64,000 nucleotides of DNA from JADKAV01 sp037045455. GTDB lineage: Bacteria > Actinomycetota > Actinomycetes > S36-B12 > UBA10799. Below, piece after piece: positions 1 to 8,437 of the stretch; position 1 is the stretch's first letter; every line of letters begins with the position of its first letter. The stretch is taken from assembly GCA_037045455.1 (NCBI GenBank), contig JBAOIN010000016.1, positions 186,001-250,000 on the forward strand, written 5' to 3'. Made by a program: the position numbers and the translations under genes. Below the pieces are notes generated by a model. It had not been told where the DNA came from. It searched no databases and saw only the letters and a program-made list of their open reading frames with translations.

Positions 1-1
1 C

Positions 2-76
2 AAGGTGGACTTGGAATGTGAAGGCGTGATCGAGCGGGTGGGAACACGGTCTCCGCAGCGCGTTCGACTCGCCTAG
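2..76 (+). CDS. C-terminal end of an unidentified protein (cut by window edge)
   Basis: Reading from base 2 gives 24 codons ending at a TAG at 74-76, with the tail KVDLECEG...RVRLA. The stop falls against the end of the convergent P-loop gene, which is the normal packing in this region, and this makes a real gene end plausible. Too little is present to assign a family. Confidence 0.4.
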   Translation, partial: KVDLECEGVIERVGTRSPQRVRLA

Positions 77-510
77 ACCCCTCTCAGTAGGACCTCGAGG
101 CGGTCAGCCAGCTCGGCAATCGGCGCCCGGCCGTCGAGTTCGACATCCGCCGCCCGTCGTAGCAGGGGTTCGACCTCTGCAACGTAACGGCGTACCTCGG
201 CTTGATCCGCGGCCGATTTGCCGTAGGGGCTGTTCGTTCGCGCTCGCAATCGCGCCAACAGCACCTCGAGCGGGGCACTCAGCAGGACCACGTGATCGAA
301 GGCAAAATCGCCCTGGTTCTCCACCGTCCCCGAGACGCAGACGGTCTCTTGCTCGAGCAGCGCGGCCATCCGGTGGGCATCCCAGAGCCCGTTCGGCAGT
401 GTCCACCCGTCGTAGTCGGTGTCGACGGTAAGGAACCCGCGTGCGGCCAACTCCGCAAGCAGCGTGCTCTTGCCGGCGCCGGACATCCCGGTGACCAGAA
501 CCCGCGCCAT
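73..510 (-). CDS. Small P-loop ATP-binding protein, kinase-like
   Basis: 145 residues. The N-terminus carries a Walker A loop of the form GMSGAGKS at residues 8-15 after a short hydrophobic strand, as in shikimate/adenylate-type kinases and the AAA_18 group. A DTDYDGW segment follows at about residue 30, and an LLARLRART-type arginine-rich lid at about residue 85 would close over nucleotide. A small phosphotransferase is the likely role, but the substrate cannot be read. The ATG at 510 is preceded by TAGCCT with a 6-nt spacer, a leaderless-type start. The gene is convergent with the truncated gene at the window edge. Confidence 0.8.
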   Translation of the reverse strand: MARVLVTGMSGAGKSTLLAELAARGFLTVDTDYDGWTLPNGLWDAHRMAALLEQETVCVSGTVENQGDFAFDHVVLLSAPLEVLLARLRARTNSPYGKSAADQAEVRRYVAEVEPLLRRAADVELDGRAPIAELADRLEVLLRGV

Positions 511-516
511 GGTTGC

Positions 517-522
517 AGGCTA
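517..522 (-). promoter_or_regulatory. -10 hexamer TAGCCT, leaderless start of the P-loop gene
   Basis: TAGCCT on the minus strand ends 6 nt before the ATG at 510, leaving no room for a Shine-Dalgarno. The same spacing recurs in many genes of this window. Confidence 0.55.
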
Positions 523-819
523 ACTGCGGAACCTCACGGTCGCTGCCGGCCCGCGGCCACCCGAGCCGACGGCGACGATCTGGGCCGTGTACTTCTTGCC
601 CTTGTGCACGTGGGCCGTGAACACCCCTTTGCTCGTGGTCTTCCACGCTTTGAACTTCTTGCCGCCGGGCTTGGAGATCCGGACTCGGTAGGACGTCGCA
701 CCAGAGACCACCCGCCAGGTGATCTTCGCCTGCCCCTTGTGCACCTTTGCTTTGACGCCGGTCACCTTCGCCGGTGGCAGAACTGGTGATGCAGGAAGTG
801 TCACCGGTGCGGAAGCCAC
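520..819 (-). CDS. Small fibronectin type III-like protein, possibly missing its N-terminus
   Basis: 99 residues from a GTG at 819 (another GTG at 834 is in frame). The body LPPAKVTGVKAKV...ITWRVVSGATSYRVRISKPGG, then YTAQIVAVGSGGRG, has the strand pattern of a fibronectin type III domain, with the characteristic W, Y and YxVRI positions. Such domains normally sit at the C-terminus of secreted actinobacterial proteins, yet there is no signal peptide in this frame. Another frame begins with GTG at 868 directly after the preceding gene's stop and could supply an N-terminus if a base has been gained or lost near 820-860. Extracellular binding is the usual role of the fold; the actual role is unknown. 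Confidence 0.45.
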   Translation of the reverse strand: MASAPVTLPASPVLPPAKVTGVKAKVHKGQAKITWRVVSGATSYRVRISKPGGKKFKAWKTTSKGVFTAHVHKGKKYTAQIVAVGSGGRGPAATVRFRS

Positions 820-868
820 TGACGGAGCAGAAACCCCGGCTGCATCGCAACAGCCGAACGAGCCTCAC

Positions 869-1192
869 TCACCCGACCCGCCACACCTCCACGACCCCAC
901 TGGCCACTGCGCACGGGGTGTTGGAAACTCTCGCGATCGCATCCTCCAACGAATCGGCCTCGATCAGCGCAAAACCCGCCACGGGCAGGGTTGTCTGCAT
1001 GAACGGGCCTACCTCGGCGCGAGTCCCGCGGCCGTGGGTGTTGGTCACGCGGACCGGGTCGCGCAGCGTGCCAACATCCGCTCCTTCTGCGACGAGTCGG
1101 GCGTCGTGCTCATGGGCTGCATCGCGCAACGCGACGGGAGTCTGGTCGTAGCCGGCTTGGTCGCCGTAGCCGATGGTCAGGAAGCGAGGCAT
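869..1192 (-). CDS. YCII-related (DGPF) domain protein
   Basis: 107 residues. The family layout is visible: an N-terminal FLTIGYGDQ strand, a central VGPFMQTT segment equivalent to the DGPF motif, then VAGFALIEADSLEDAI and a final VEVWRV strand. YCII-like proteins adopt a ferredoxin-like fold and are often found near ECF sigma factors or dehydrogenases; most have no proven reaction. The ATG at 1192 follows TACCGT with a 6-nt spacer, a leaderless-type start. Its stop abuts the next minus-strand reading frame. Confidence 0.75.
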   Translation of the reverse strand: MPRFLTIGYGDQAGYDQTPVALRDAAHEHDARLVAEGADVGTLRDPVRVTNTHGRGTRAEVGPFMQTTLPVAGFALIEADSLEDAIARVSNTPCAVASGVVEVWRVG

Positions 1193-1198
1193 GACTTC

Positions 1199-1204
1199 AC
1201 GGTA
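1199..1204 (-). promoter_or_regulatory. -10 hexamer TACCGT of the YCII gene
   Basis: TACCGT on the minus strand ends 6 nt before the ATG at 1192. Confidence 0.5.
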
Positions 1205-1282
1205 GGTGGGTCGGGGCGGGGCTGGACAGAAGTGAGCGGAAGCCGGACAGTTCCCACATCGAGCCGCTGGCGAATCCTGTAC

Positions 1283-1693
1283 TCAAGCCGTCGGCTCAGC
1301 GCGATACAGCTCCGCCAATGCAGCGAGCGGGACCAGCGATTCCGCCTTCTCGGTCAGTGCCGCGTCAAACGTCACCAAGGCGTCTGCCTGCAACCGGGCA
1401 ACAGCGATGTACTCGGCGTCGCGCAGGTCCTTCCAACCGTGCTCGCGAGCTAGGTCCCAGGCCGTGCGGCGCGACACCCGGTCGCCCAGCAACCGCACCT
1501 TGATTTCTGTGAGCCGTTCGTGGATCTGCAAAGCCTCCCGGTCGTCCAGCCGGCCTTCGCGCACCTCGCCCAGGAGTAACTCGAGTGCCCGTGTGCGAAG
1601 GGAGTTGGGCGCCACGAGTTGGTGCCCAGGATTGAGTTGGCCGTCGTGCCGAACCACCCAGAGCAACGTTGGCGCGTCGATGGCGTATCTCAT
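1283..1693 (-). CDS. PIN-domain ribonuclease (VapC-like), no antitoxin adjacent
   Basis: 136 residues from ATG 1693. The reading frame stays open to 1768, but TACCCT sits 6 nt upstream of 1693, so the shorter start is preferred. Acidic residues match a PIN active site: D6 at the end of strand 1, D92 in RDAEYIAVA, and D110 in LVTFDAAL; E38 is a further candidate. PIN toxins cut RNA and are usually co-transcribed with a small antitoxin. Here the upstream neighbour is divergent and the downstream one is a YCII protein, so it looks solitary. D92-A-E-Y and the final TFD give good confidence in the fold; toxicity is inferred. Confidence 0.75.
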   Translation of the reverse strand: MRYAIDAPTLLWVVRHDGQLNPGHQLVAPNSLRTRALELLLGEVREGRLDDREALQIHERLTEIKVRLLGDRVSRRTAWDLAREHGWKDLRDAEYIAVARLQADALVTFDAALTEKAESLVPLAALAELYRAEPTA

Positions 1694-1699
1694 GGGTTG

Positions 1700-1705
1700 A
1701 GGGTA
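1700..1705 (-). promoter_or_regulatory. -10 hexamer TACCCT of the PIN gene
   Basis: TACCCT on the minus strand ends 6 nt before ATG 1693 and decides between the two possible starts. Confidence 0.5.
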
Positions 1706-1735
1706 GGCACAGGCGCAACGGGGTAGATCACAACC

Positions 1736-2512
1736 GTGACCAAGACCGACTCCTTCCGCGCATTGCACAGCGGCGGCTTTGTCCTGCCCAACGCCTGGGA
1801 CCCCGGGTCTGCGCGCATCCTCGAACGCGTCGGCTTCCCCGCGATCGCCACTACGAGCGCGGGCGTCGCTTGGTCATGTGGCGTGCCCGACGGGGGAGCA
1901 CTGGACTGGGAATCGATGCTCGAGCGCATAACGCGCATCGTGCAGGCCGTTGACGTACCGGTGACCGCTGACCTGGAATCCGGCTACGACGACGTGGCCC
2001 GAACCGTGGCCCAAGCGGCAGAAGCAGGAGCCGTCGGAGGCAATTTGGAGGATGCGGCAGGTGGCACACTCTTCGACATCGAGGACGCGGTCGGACGTAT
2101 CGCGCTAGCTCGAGCTGCCGCACCCGACTTCGTTCTCAACGCCCGTACCGACACCTACTTCATCGGATCCGGGGACTTCGACGAAACGCTGGAACGGGTC
2201 ACTCGCTATCTCGATGCGGGGGCGGACTGTGTGTTCGTGCCGGCCGTGCCGAATGCGGAGACTATCCGTCGTCTGGCCGTTCGCATCCCGGCTCCGCTCA
2301 ACATCGTCGCGGGGCTCGCGAACACCATTGACGTGCCGACCCTGTTCAGCCTCGGCGTGAGGCGGGTCAGCCTGGGCGGCAGCCTCGCGCGAGCCGCTTA
2401 CGGCGGGCTGGAACGCGCAGCCCGGGAGTTGCTGGACGTCGGCACGCTCGGGTTCCTGGACGGGGTGATCGGGTACGCGGATCTGCAACGGCGGTTTGCA
2501 GCCGAGATGTGA
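1736..2512 (+). CDS. Isocitrate lyase / PEP mutase family protein
   Basis: 258 residues from GTG 1736. The barrel start FVLPNAWDPGSARILERVGF and the metal-binding segment VTADLESGYDD (D79, E81) are typical of the ICL/PEPM superfamily, small-protein branch. The KKCGH catalytic-cysteine loop of isocitrate and methylisocitrate lyases is absent, so it is not a classical lyase. C-C or P-C bond cleavage on an oxaloacetate- or phosphonopyruvate-like substrate is possible. It is divergent from the PIN gene, with 42 bp between starts. TAGATC ends 6 nt before the GTG. Confidence 0.85.
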   Translation: MTKTDSFRALHSGGFVLPNAWDPGSARILERVGFPAIATTSAGVAWSCGVPDGGALDWESMLERITRIVQAVDVPVTADLESGYDDVARTVAQAAEAGAVGGNLEDAAGGTLFDIEDAVGRIALARAAAPDFVLNARTDTYFIGSGDFDETLERVTRYLDAGADCVFVPAVPNAETIRRLAVRIPAPLNIVAGLANTIDVPTLFSLGVRRVSLGGSLARAAYGGLERAARELLDVGTLGFLDGVIGYADLQRRFAAEM

Positions 2513-2525
2513 GCAAGACACCTCA

Positions 2526-2582
2526 GATGCGAGCAGTCCGCCCCGTGCTTCTCGCTCACGTTTGCGGTCGGTCGCTCGCATC
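2526..2582. terminator. Hairpin downstream of the PEP-mutase-like gene
   Basis: GATGCGAGC at 2526-2534 pairs perfectly with GCTCGCATC at 2574-2582, and outer GAGCA/TGCTC can extend it. The 39-nt loop and lack of a T-run make it an atypical terminator; it may instead be one of the window's long-arm palindromes. Confidence 0.35.
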
Positions 2583-2613
2583 CTGCTCTACTGGCTCTGT
2601 CCTGCCCCGCGGC

Positions 2614-2619
2614 TAGTCT
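2614..2619 (+). promoter_or_regulatory. -10 hexamer TAGTCT of the AAA ATPase gene
   Basis: TAGTCT ends 6 nt before ATG 2626. Confidence 0.5.
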
Positions 2620-2625
2620 GCAGCC

Positions 2626-3360
2626 ATGACCACCTGGTCCGACGATCACCGCCCCGTGCGCCGCATCGTCGCCAACGAATACGCGCCGGTCGGCTCTGAC
2701 GAATGGCCGGCATCCATCCCGGCCGTCGGCCAGATTCTGCGGGACGGACTCGACCTGCCCGCAGGTGTGACCCTGCTCGTGGGCGAGAACGGCAGCGGCA
2801 AGTCCACCATCGTGGAAGCCGTCGCGATGGCATTCGGCCTGGCGCCTGAGGGCGGCACCCGTAACGTCTCGACCGGCAGCCGCGAGACGGAGTCTCCGCT
2901 CAATCGCTGGATCTCCCTGGAGCGGCCTGGGGGAGCGCCGCGATGGGGATTCTTCCTGCGCGCCGAGACCATGCACGGGTACTTCACGCGTCAGGAGGAC
3001 TATGCGCTGGCCGGTGACCCGCAATACCACGAGATGAGCCATGGTGAGTCGTTCCTGGAGTTGCTGCGAACGCGCTTCGACTCACCGGGTCTGTACTGCC
3101 TGGACGAGCCCGAGGCGGCGCTGTCGTTCGGCGCCCAAATCGCGCTGGTCGCCACGTTGCACGAGCTGGCCGCATCCGGTGCTCAAGCACTCTGCGCGAC
3201 CCACTCACCGCTGGTTGCGGCCCTGCCCGGCGCCCACATTCTGGAAGTGGGCCCATGGGGTCTGCGGGATGCGAAGTGGGAGGATCTCGACCTCGTCATG
3301 CACTGGCGGAGTTACCTGGAGTCTCCGATGCGGTACCTGCACCACGTCATTGATGACTAA
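2626..3360 (+). CDS. Small ABC/SMC-type AAA ATPase
   Basis: 244 residues. Walker A GENGSGKST lies at residues 53-61. An ABC-signature-like SHGES segment precedes the Walker B YCLDEPEAAL at about residue 156, and a switch histidine follows in CATHSPL. This is the compact soluble ATPase type (AAA_15/21, as in predicted ATPase YokA-like proteins) rather than a transporter subunit: no permease is near. Such proteins are used in repair, plasmid or defence contexts, but no partner nuclease is present here. Its last 4 bases overlap the end of the convergent DUF6941 gene. Confidence 0.8.
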   Translation: MTTWSDDHRPVRRIVANEYAPVGSDEWPASIPAVGQILRDGLDLPAGVTLLVGENGSGKSTIVEAVAMAFGLAPEGGTRNVSTGSRETESPLNRWISLERPGGAPRWGFFLRAETMHGYFTRQEDYALAGDPQYHEMSHGESFLELLRTRFDSPGLYCLDEPEAALSFGAQIALVATLHELAASGAQALCATHSPLVAALPGAHILEVGPWGLRDAKWEDLDLVMHWRSYLESPMRYLHHVIDD

Positions 3361-3782
3361 AGTTGCAGCACCCGCATCGGCCACCTGTCGACCTCGTGCC
3401 CGTCGATGCTCAGCACCGCGGCGTAATCATTGGGGCTATCCAGCGCGAACCCAGTGACGGCAATTGCCAGCGGAACGATGCTCGCGTCGCCCTGCCGATG
3501 ACTGGGTTCCGTACCGATCTGAAACTCCCCGTCGAACTGGCCGGCAAGCATGTTCTTGTCGGCGTCCTCGAAGGTGACGGAGAAGCCGTGCTTCTCGTTG
3601 TGTGCGTGCCAGGGGACAACCACCACGGCCACGATTGAGAAGTTGACGGCAGCCGGGAATGACGGAAGCTGCATCCGGTCCCAGAAGCCGCCGTTGACGT
3701 AGACCTTGCCGTTCTCCACCGACGCGTGGTCGGCCAGGAAGAAGGCAGCTGTCTGGAACTCGGTGGTCGCGTGGGTCGTCAT
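3357..3782 (-). CDS. DUF6941 family protein
   Basis: 141 residues. The opening TAAFFLADHASVENGKVYVNGGFWDRM matches the pattern of the DUF6941 family, in which a small beta-rich protein starts with an ADxA..xGKxYVxGG signature. Two strands of valines (SIVAVVVVPW) follow. No catalytic motif, signal peptide or membrane segment is visible. Function unknown. The start ATG 3782 faces the HNH gene. Confidence 0.65.
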   Translation of the reverse strand: MTTHATTEFQTAAFFLADHASVENGKVYVNGGFWDRMQLPSFPAAVNFSIVAVVVVPWHAHNEKHGFSVTFEDADKNMLAGQFDGEFQIGTEPSHRQGDASIVPLAIAVTGFALDSPNDYAAVLSIDGHEVDRWPMRVLQL

Positions 3783-3913
3783 GCGAGCACGATGTCATGC
3801 GGTTGTGGGTTGTGGATTGCACGTCCGCGGTTTTGTCATACCCCTTTGCCATTCTGAGAGTGGCAGTCGGGGCCTGCCCTTCTTCTCTTCCTTCTTCTGG
3901 GTTTGGGGGTGTC

Positions 3914-5144
3914 GTGTCGTTGGAGATCAGTCCGTTGGCGATGCGCCGTGCCCGGATCCGGGATTCGCTGCCCACTGAGCATCCGAAGCTTGCTGGACCA
4001 GATGGGGGAGTTGGTCGGGCGGAGCTGCCGGACCCGTCTGAGTTGAGTTTGGAGGAACTGGCCGGCTCACTGGGGGTGGCCGGGCGGCTGGTCAACCAGC
4101 TCGAAGCGTGGCTGACCGCCGTGGCCGCGGAGGCGGATACCCGTAAGGCCTCGCAGGTGTTGTGCGCCGGCACCACCGGGACCATGGTGGCGGCGGCGTT
4201 GAACACCAACGGCCCGGTCGGTTCCGGGATGGTCAGTACCGGGCACGCCCTGGCCGGCCTGCCCCATGTCGCGCAGGCGTTCACGGCCGGGCGGATCGGT
4301 ACCAGGCAGGTGTTGGCGTTGCAGCATGCCGCCTCCCGGATCGAGAACTTCGGCGTCCATGAGAAGCACCTGGTGCAGGTCGCCGAGCGGGTCGACCCCA
4401 AAGAGCTGCGCCGGCTGCTGGACGTGCTGATCACCCAGTCGATACCCGAGCACGCCGACCTCGAGTTGGACAGACAGCACAGCAAGCGGGGGGTGTCGCT
4501 GAATGAACGCCAGGACGGCATGTGGAAACTCGACGGGCTGCTGGATGCGATCGCCGGGAACAAACTCAACGACCTGCTGCAACCGTTGATGGCCAAAGAC
4601 GGTGCCGATGACCCCCGCGGCCCCAAGCAGCGCCGCGCCGACGCCCTGGACGATGTGGTCAGCCTGGCCCGGGCCAGCCGCAGCCCGCTGGGGGTGTCCG
4701 GGCTGAGCGTGCTGGTCGACATCGACACCCTGCCCGACGGTGCCAAAGCCGCGCTGGAAGACGGCCGGCTGCTCGGCCCGGACGGCTTCGACCTGCTGTC
4801 CTGCACCGTGGCAATGAGTGTGATCTTCGGGCTGAAACGGCCCAAAGGCTTCGAACCCCTGCAACTGGCCCGTACCGCGCCGGCGGGCCTCCAAAGCCCA
4901 ATGGGACGCCCTGAAAGCCCGGGACCGAGGCTGCGTGTGCTGCGGGAAACCACCCCGCTACACCCAAGCCCACCACATCATCCACTGGAAAGACGGCGGC
5001 CTCACCGACATCACAAACCTGGTCCTGCTGTGTGCCCGATGCCACCACGACCTACACCTCGGCTACTTCAACGTCACCATGGGCGACGACGGCATCCCGA
5101 TCCTGATCCAAGGCCGCGGACCACCCGGCAAACGTGTGGGATAG
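3914..5144 (+). CDS. DUF222-domain HNH endonuclease, broken by a frameshift
   Basis: Residues to about nt 4880 form the helical DUF222 domain (SLEELAGSLGVAGRLVNQLEAW, then repeats such as AGRIGTRQVLALQHA). The frame then changes, and the HNH part CVCCGKPPRYTQAHHIIHWKDGG...LVLLCARCHHDLH continues in another frame. Deleting one C at 4880-4881 joins them as RTARRASKAQWDAL followed by KARDRGCVCC, exactly the family linker. The nuclease metal site (AHHIIHW plus CARCHH) is intact. DUF222-HNH genes are often multicopy and mobile in actinobacteria, some with introns or inteins. The start is uncertain: GTG 3914 is chosen, and the frame is open back to 3797. Confidence 0.8.
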
Positions 5145-5270
5145 GGCGATGCGCTTCGTCACGCACTTCAGCCCAGATTGGTGAGCGCGGTCGAATCGAA
5201 CATGATCAACAACCGACGTGACGGGCGTACTCTGGAAGTGAACCCGCATGCCCGCTGGGGGGTGGTTGTG

Positions 5271-6233
5271 ATGCGTGAGTTCTTAGCCACTGGTGCTGTG
5301 CTCGGACTGACCGCAGGACTTCTGCTGACGGGACCCGCTGCCGGCGACACGGTCCGCTACTCCGACGGGCCCGCGACGATGACCCTCGACGCGTGCGACA
5401 CCGTTCAGTCGGGCAGCGTGGTCGACAACTGCAGTTACCTCTCGATGAAGTACGAGGGCAAGCCCTACTACACCTACGTCACGGCTCCAGGAGCGCTTTC
5501 GTGGCAAGGTGCGTTGGCAGGTAGCGCGCTCAGCTTCCCAGAGAAGTCGTGGCCGACTCTCACCAAGTTGTACCTGTCGACGGCCACGTTCACGACCGGG
5601 CCGATCGGGGGCACGGTCGACAGCGCCGGCGTAGTACGGATGCAGTTCGACTACAGCATTCTGATCAACGCGCTCGGCGACCTCTGCACACTCAGCGGTA
5701 CAGCGGACCTTCGTTCCGATGGCGTCGAGTGGCTTAGCGGCGCTGGCGTTGGTCATGAATTTGATCCGCAGACGGGCCGCTTCGCAGTGACGAGCTCGGC
5801 CTTCTCGCCGACTACCGCTACTGGTGCCTGCAGTCGCGTCACTGGATTCGCCTACGACATCGCAACCGGCGTTGGCTGGTACCTCGCTGGAACGCTGACG
5901 ATCCCACCGCCGGGCCCAGACCAGTCACAGACCGCAGTGCTGACTGCGCCCAAGCGCATCAAGCCAGACGGCAAGACGGTGTTACTCCCTGCGGCGGTGG
6001 TCACGAATGCCGGGCAGACTGCACTAGCGACCGTGACGTGGGGGACGAAGCCCAAGGCCGCTGGTACGAAGAGCAAGTGGGCGCGGCTCAAGGTGTCGAA
6101 GGCCGGCAAGGTGACTTTGCGTACGAGCGGGAAGGCTAAGCGGCTGTACGTGAAGTTGCTGTTGCATGCTCCTGCGGTTGAGGGCTACACGGCCTATGAC
6201 TACGCGAAGACGTGGCGGGTGCGGGCCGGTTGA
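5271..6233 (+). CDS. Secreted protein of unknown function
   Basis: 320 residues from ATG 5271; the open frame reaches back to 5178, but only the later start exposes a clean signal peptide (REFLATGAVLGLTAGLLLTGPAAG). The mature part is rich in Thr, Ser and Gly with two possible disulfides (CDTVQSG...DNCSY; LCTLSG...GACSRVT). The last 90 residues are lysine-rich (WARLKVSKAGKVTLRTSGK), resembling the beta-strand tails found on other secreted proteins of such genomes. No catalytic motif was recognised. Confidence 0.7.
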   Translation: MREFLATGAVLGLTAGLLLTGPAAGDTVRYSDGPATMTLDACDTVQSGSVVDNCSYLSMKYEGKPYYTYVTAPGALSWQGALAGSALSFPEKSWPTLTKLYLSTATFTTGPIGGTVDSAGVVRMQFDYSILINALGDLCTLSGTADLRSDGVEWLSGAGVGHEFDPQTGRFAVTSSAFSPTTATGACSRVTGFAYDIATGVGWYLAGTLTIPPPGPDQSQTAVLTAPKRIKPDGKTVLLPAAVVTNAGQTALATVTWGTKPKAAGTKSKWARLKVSKAGKVTLRTSGKAKRLYVKLLLHAPAVEGYTAYDYAKTWRVRAG

Positions 6234-6237
6234 AGGA

Positions 6238-7371
6238 CTACAAGTCCGGCTCGGGCGGCAGATCCGCGCCCTTGGCGGCCTGCAGCGCCTTGGCCATCTG
6301 CGCCTGCCAGTTGTCGTAGGCCTGTCCGTACTGCTCGGTGATCCGGTCGGACTCGCTCTGGAATTGCTCCCATTGCGTGTCGAACTCGAAGTAGCACTCA
6401 CCGTCGTAGCAGTCGGCATCTTCCAGCGCGGCGACTGCGGCATCGATTGCATCCGCTCCGTCGCCGATCACGGTGACTATGCGCTGATGCGCGCCCCGCA
6501 TCTCGGCCGGAGGTTTCAGCGCCGCCATCTGGTTGGAGATCTGGCGCCGGTCGGTCGCAGCCTGCGTGAAGTAGTCGATCACCTCGAACATGTAGAGGTC
6601 CTGGTCGTACATCGTGTCCACGAAGGCGCCGGTGTCGTTGCGCAAGGCCGTGTACTGGTCGATCAGCGATTCCATCCGCTGGTGGTAGGTGCGGACGTCG
6701 CTGCGCTCATCACGGGCCTGCGCCCGGGCCTTGCGAACCTGCTTGCGGTAGCGGGCCATGGCCTTGTCCACTCGCCGGGTCAAGTCGTCCAGCGTGCGTA
6801 CGGCGTCCTCGCCCTGGTCTGCCGCCGACTGCATCGCCCCGCCATAGCTGCTCAGCGTGTCGAGACTGGCAACCAGTTGCTCTCGATTCTGCGTCCAGGC
6901 GCTGGTGTTCGTCTCCTTGTAGGCCTGCAGGGCCGCGAGCGCGGCGAAGGCATCGCGGAGCGTGGCCAGTTGGTCGGCGCCCTTTGCCCCTGGATCCTCC
7001 TGCAGCGTCGCGTCGATCGCGGTCACCTGCGTCGCAGCATCGTCAGCCACCTGCTGAACCACCTCCGTCGACTGCGCGCCGGACATGTCATCCAGCGTCG
7101 AGACCAGAACCGGGCCAGAGGCTTGGTACTGGTCCTTGGCCGCGCTGCGCTGGCTCAAGCCCCACCAGGCGGCACCCGCCAACACCAGTCCGAGCGCCAC
7201 GACGGCGGCGATGATGAACGGCAGACGGTTGCGCCTGGCCGGAGCGAGTACCTCGGTGGGTTCCTGCTCGAGCTCCACCTCGTCGGCCTTGTGCCCGCAC
7301 TCTGGGCAGAAGTGGTCGACACTCTGTAACTCGTGCCCGCACTCGGTACACGATCGCTGGACGTCCTTCAT
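6238..7371 (-). CDS. Zinc-ribbon membrane protein with large coiled-coil domain
   Basis: 377 residues. Two CxxC pairs at residues 8-11 and 22-25 form a zinc ribbon, followed by an acidic linker and one membrane helix at about 49-72 (LPFIIAAVVALGLVLAGAAWW). The remaining 300 residues are heptad-rich and charged (DDLTRRVDKAMARYRKQVRKARAQ) and lie on the far side of the membrane. This arrangement fits an envelope or stress-sensing protein, but no known system is recognisable. A good Shine-Dalgarno (GGGAGG) precedes ATG 7371. Confidence 0.7.
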   Translation of the reverse strand: MKDVQRSCTECGHELQSVDHFCPECGHKADEVELEQEPTEVLAPARRNRLPFIIAAVVALGLVLAGAAWWGLSQRSAAKDQYQASGPVLVSTLDDMSGAQSTEVVQQVADDAATQVTAIDATLQEDPGAKGADQLATLRDAFAALAALQAYKETNTSAWTQNREQLVASLDTLSSYGGAMQSAADQGEDAVRTLDDLTRRVDKAMARYRKQVRKARAQARDERSDVRTYHQRMESLIDQYTALRNDTGAFVDTMYDQDLYMFEVIDYFTQAATDRRQISNQMAALKPPAEMRGAHQRIVTVIGDGADAIDAAVAALEDADCYDGECYFEFDTQWEQFQSESDRITEQYGQAYDNWQAQMAKALQAAKGADLPPEPDL

Positions 7372-7485
7372 GTGGACCTCCCGTGTGGACGCTTCTCCAG
7401 AGTAGGCCGTGGGCGGAGCCGACGTGAGGTCGAACGATCAGTCCTGCGGACCGCCGAATATCCCTTTCTGCGGAACTGGAGACGC

Positions 7486-8406
7486 CTACCGGGGCACCAG
7501 CACCAGCTTTCCCCGCACATGCCCGTTTTCCAGTCGTTCGTACGCCGCTGCCGCCGCGTTGAACGTCATCGTCCCGGCCAGGTCAACCTTCACGTCTCCG
7601 GTGTCGATGAGCTGCGCGATCTCGATGAGGTCGTCGCGCGAGGGCCGCACGAACACGTAGACACCGCCACGTTTGTGGGCACCCACGGCGTCCGTGATGG
7701 ACCCCACCCGGCCGCCTTCGGCGAGCAAGGCGTCAGAAGCATCCAGGACCCCGCCGATCAGGTCCACGACGACGTCCACTTCGCCGGTGATCGCGCGCAC
7801 GGCCTCGGACATGCCCTCGCCGTAGGGAACCGGCTCGACACCGAGATCACGCAGGTGCTCGTGATTGCGCGAGCTGGTCCCGATCACCCGGGCTCCGGCC
7901 AGCCGGGCGTATTGCACGGCGAACTGACCGACCCCGCCCGCCGCGTTGTGCACCAGGACGGTCTCGCCCGGCTGGATGTCGAGCCGGCGAATGAGTTGGA
8001 ACGCCGTCAGTCCCGCCAGCGGCACGGCGGCCGCGGTCACCGGATCGATCGTGGTTGGGGCCTTGGCCAAGGTTCGGATCGGCAGCACAACTTCCTCGGC
8101 CGCGGTTCCGTGCCCGATCACGTCCAGACGCGCGTAACCGTAGGCGGTGTCGCCCGGTTTGAGCTCCGGCACGCTCGGTCCCACTTCGAGCACCTCTCCG
8201 GCCACGTCCCAGCCCGGCACGACCGGGAAGTGGTGCTCGAACGCCCCGGCCAGGAACCCGCGCATGATCTTCCAGTCCACCGGGTTGATACCGGCGCCGG
8301 CCACCCGCAACCGGACGGTGTCCGGGCCCATCGGCAGCGTTTCAACCTCGCCCACGTGCAGGACATCGGGACCGCCGAACTCGCTGTAGTAAACGCCTCG
8401 CGCCAT
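7486..8406 (-). CDS. NADP-dependent quinone oxidoreductase-like (MDR family)
   Basis: 306 residues from ATG 8406 (the frame is open to 8478, but the family start MARGVYYSEFGGPDVL fits 8406). A GroES-like N-terminal half (GINPVDWKIMRGFLAGAF, PGWDVAGEVLEVG) is followed by a Rossmann nucleotide site NAAGGVGQFAVQYARLAGARVIG. The structural-zinc cysteines of alcohol dehydrogenases are absent, so this is a zeta-crystallin/quinone reductase-type enzyme reducing quinones or enones with NADPH in the cytosol. Confidence 0.85.
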   Translation of the reverse strand: MARGVYYSEFGGPDVLHVGEVETLPMGPDTVRLRVAGAGINPVDWKIMRGFLAGAFEHHFPVVPGWDVAGEVLEVGPSVPELKPGDTAYGYARLDVIGHGTAAEEVVLPIRTLAKAPTTIDPVTAAAVPLAGLTAFQLIRRLDIQPGETVLVHNAAGGVGQFAVQYARLAGARVIGTSSRNHEHLRDLGVEPVPYGEGMSEAVRAITGEVDVVVDLIGGVLDASDALLAEGGRVGSITDAVGAHKRGGVYVFVRPSRDDLIEIAQLIDTGDVKVDLAGTMTFNAAAAAYERLENGHVRGKLVLVPR

Positions 8407-8437
8407 GATGCCAGCCGAACAGGCTGATGGCCGGTTG

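Noticed and set aside
3436..4953. 505-codon frame antisense to the DUF222 gene
   Set aside because: Serine/arginine-rich low-information translation opposite a recognised family; no start signal.
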